Source of the DNA: Saprospiraceae bacterium
Lineage (GTDB): Bacteria > Bacteroidota > Bacteroidia > Chitinophagales > Saprospiraceae
DNA length: 64,000 nt
NCBI GenBank assembly: GCA_016713025.1
Contig: JADJPZ010000004.1
Location: forward strand, 496,001-560,000
Reading direction: 5' to 3'
The notes under the pieces are model-generated. The model searched no databases, was not told where the DNA came from, and was given only the letters and a program-made list of their open reading frames with translations. Shown here in pieces: positions 63,475 to 64,000 of the stretch (positions are counted from its first letter, which is position 1; each line of letters begins with the position of its first letter). The position numbers and the translations under genes are program-made.

Positions 63475-64000
63475 ATGAGCGACCAGATAAAACACGAATG
63501 CGGGCTGGCATTAATCCGACTCCTTAAACCACTTGATTATTATCATAAAAAATACGGAACAGCATTATATGGCCTCAACAAGATGAACCTCTTGCTCCAA
63601 AAACAGCGCAACAGAGGGCAGGACGGAGCAGGATTGGTCACCATCAAGTTGGACTCTACTCCAGGTACAAGATACATAAGTCGTCGTCGCAGCAATAGTC
63701 CTCAATACCTCAAGGATTTGTTTGAAGGAGTTTTTTCACATTTTACGGACATCACTAGAGATCAACTCAATGACCCGCAGTGGCTTAAGGAGAATAAACC
63801 TTATACCGGAGAGTTGTTATTAGGTCATTTGAGATATGGAACACATGGGGCAAATACAATTGAAACCGTGCACCCGTTCTTAAGACAAAACAATTGGATA
63901 TCAAGAAACCTTGTGTTGGCAGGAAATTTTAACCTGACCAATGTGGATGAGATGTTTGCTGAACTATTGTCGTTTGGGCAGTATCCTAAAGAAAAATCAG
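63475..64000 (+). CDS. purF: Amidophosphoribosyltransferase, 5' part
   Basis: The frame is open from the ATG at 63475 to the window edge, 175 codons. MSDQIKHECGLALIRLLK is the Bacteroidota PurF opening; Cys9 would be the N-terminal nucleophile of the class II glutamine amidotransferase domain after removal of the short leader. KQRNRGQDGAGLVTIKLD and LLLGHLRYGTHGANTIET, VHPFLRQNNW and NLVLAGNFNLTNVDEM follow as in the glutaminase domain. The phosphoribosyltransferase half lies outside. First committed step of purine synthesis. Confidence 0.9.
   Translation, partial: MSDQIKHECGLALIRLLKPLDYYHKKYGTALYGLNKMNLLLQKQRNRGQDGAGLVTIKLDSTPGTRYISRRRSNSPQYLKDLFEGVFSHFTDITRDQLNDPQWLKENKPYTGELLLGHLRYGTHGANTIETVHPFLRQNNWISRNLVLAGNFNLTNVDEMFAELLSFGQYPKEKS

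Noticed and set aside
1..64000. tRNA, rRNA and replication origin
   Set aside because: No tRNA-like cloverleaf, rRNA stretch or DnaA-box cluster was recognised by eye; a tRNAscan run would be needed to exclude tRNAs firmly.

Overview
The window looks like chromosomal DNA from a Bacteroidota bacterium, most likely a Saprospiria/Saprospiraceae-type lineage. Supporting signs are A+T-rich DNA with many TAnnTTTG -7 boxes (the Bacteroidota housekeeping promoter signature), secreted proteins ending in type IX secretion (Por/T9SS) sorting domains, a TonB-dependent receptor with an N-terminal carboxypeptidase-regulatory-like domain, an OmpA protein with thrombospondin type 3 repeats, dockerin-like repeats, a six-gene Na+-NQR operon and Bacteroidota-specific families (DUF5606, DUF4348, BT_3928-like). 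No tRNA or rRNA gene was recognised. The genus is not claimed.

Layout. 0-5.3 kb: two GH127 (DUF1680) beta-L-arabinofuranosidase-type hydrolases on the minus strand (the second runs off the window), then remnants of a HigA-type antitoxin and of a GH43-type hydrolase. 5.4-7.7 kb: tandem propeller lipoproteins. 8.5-17 kb: two membrane proteins, a ChaN-like lipoprotein, a TonB receptor plus acidic/His lipoprotein under a palindromic operator-like site, and an OmpA/TSP3 porin-like protein. 17.6-25.5 kb: secreted T9SS proteins around a REP array of ten ~108-bp direct repeats that brackets its own RAYT-type transposase. 25.8-29.1 kb: an IS110 and an IS256 element, both with broken frames. 29.2-33.6 kb: DUF5606, a GT-C membrane enzyme, a hypothetical protein and a methyltransferase. 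33.7-40.1 kb: nqrABCDEF, with an NqrA that carries an unusual N-terminal signal/anchor segment. 40.1-41.8 kb: a tripartite hipB-hipS-hipT-like toxin-antitoxin operon with four operator-like sites spaced 40-41 bp. 42.9-57.2 kb: GH13 amylase, ACT and WD40 proteins, phosphopantetheinyl transferase, DUF4348, a large secreted metalloprotease, PASTA/rhodanese/CvpA genes, a large orphan protein and an HsdR-N nuclease-fold protein. 57.2-64 kb: ilvE, rdgB, a UbiA prenyltransferase, a DUF1573 lipoprotein, a PolX-like PHP protein and the start of purF.

The intergenic DNA is unusually rich in small non-coding elements with terminal inverted repeats (at least seven structural types), several present twice or more in the window and one nested inside another repeat. 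A pair of these (8249-8490 and 63090-63378) keeps a hairpin at the same place although the hairpin sequence differs. I consider this element family, the phased hip operators, the anchored NqrA and the REP array the most interesting features.

Caution: about eight genes are interrupted by a single-base frame change and most are explained by one base missing from a short homopolymer. This pattern fits consensus errors of long-read assembly as well as real mutation, so each 'pseudogene' call should be read with that in mind.
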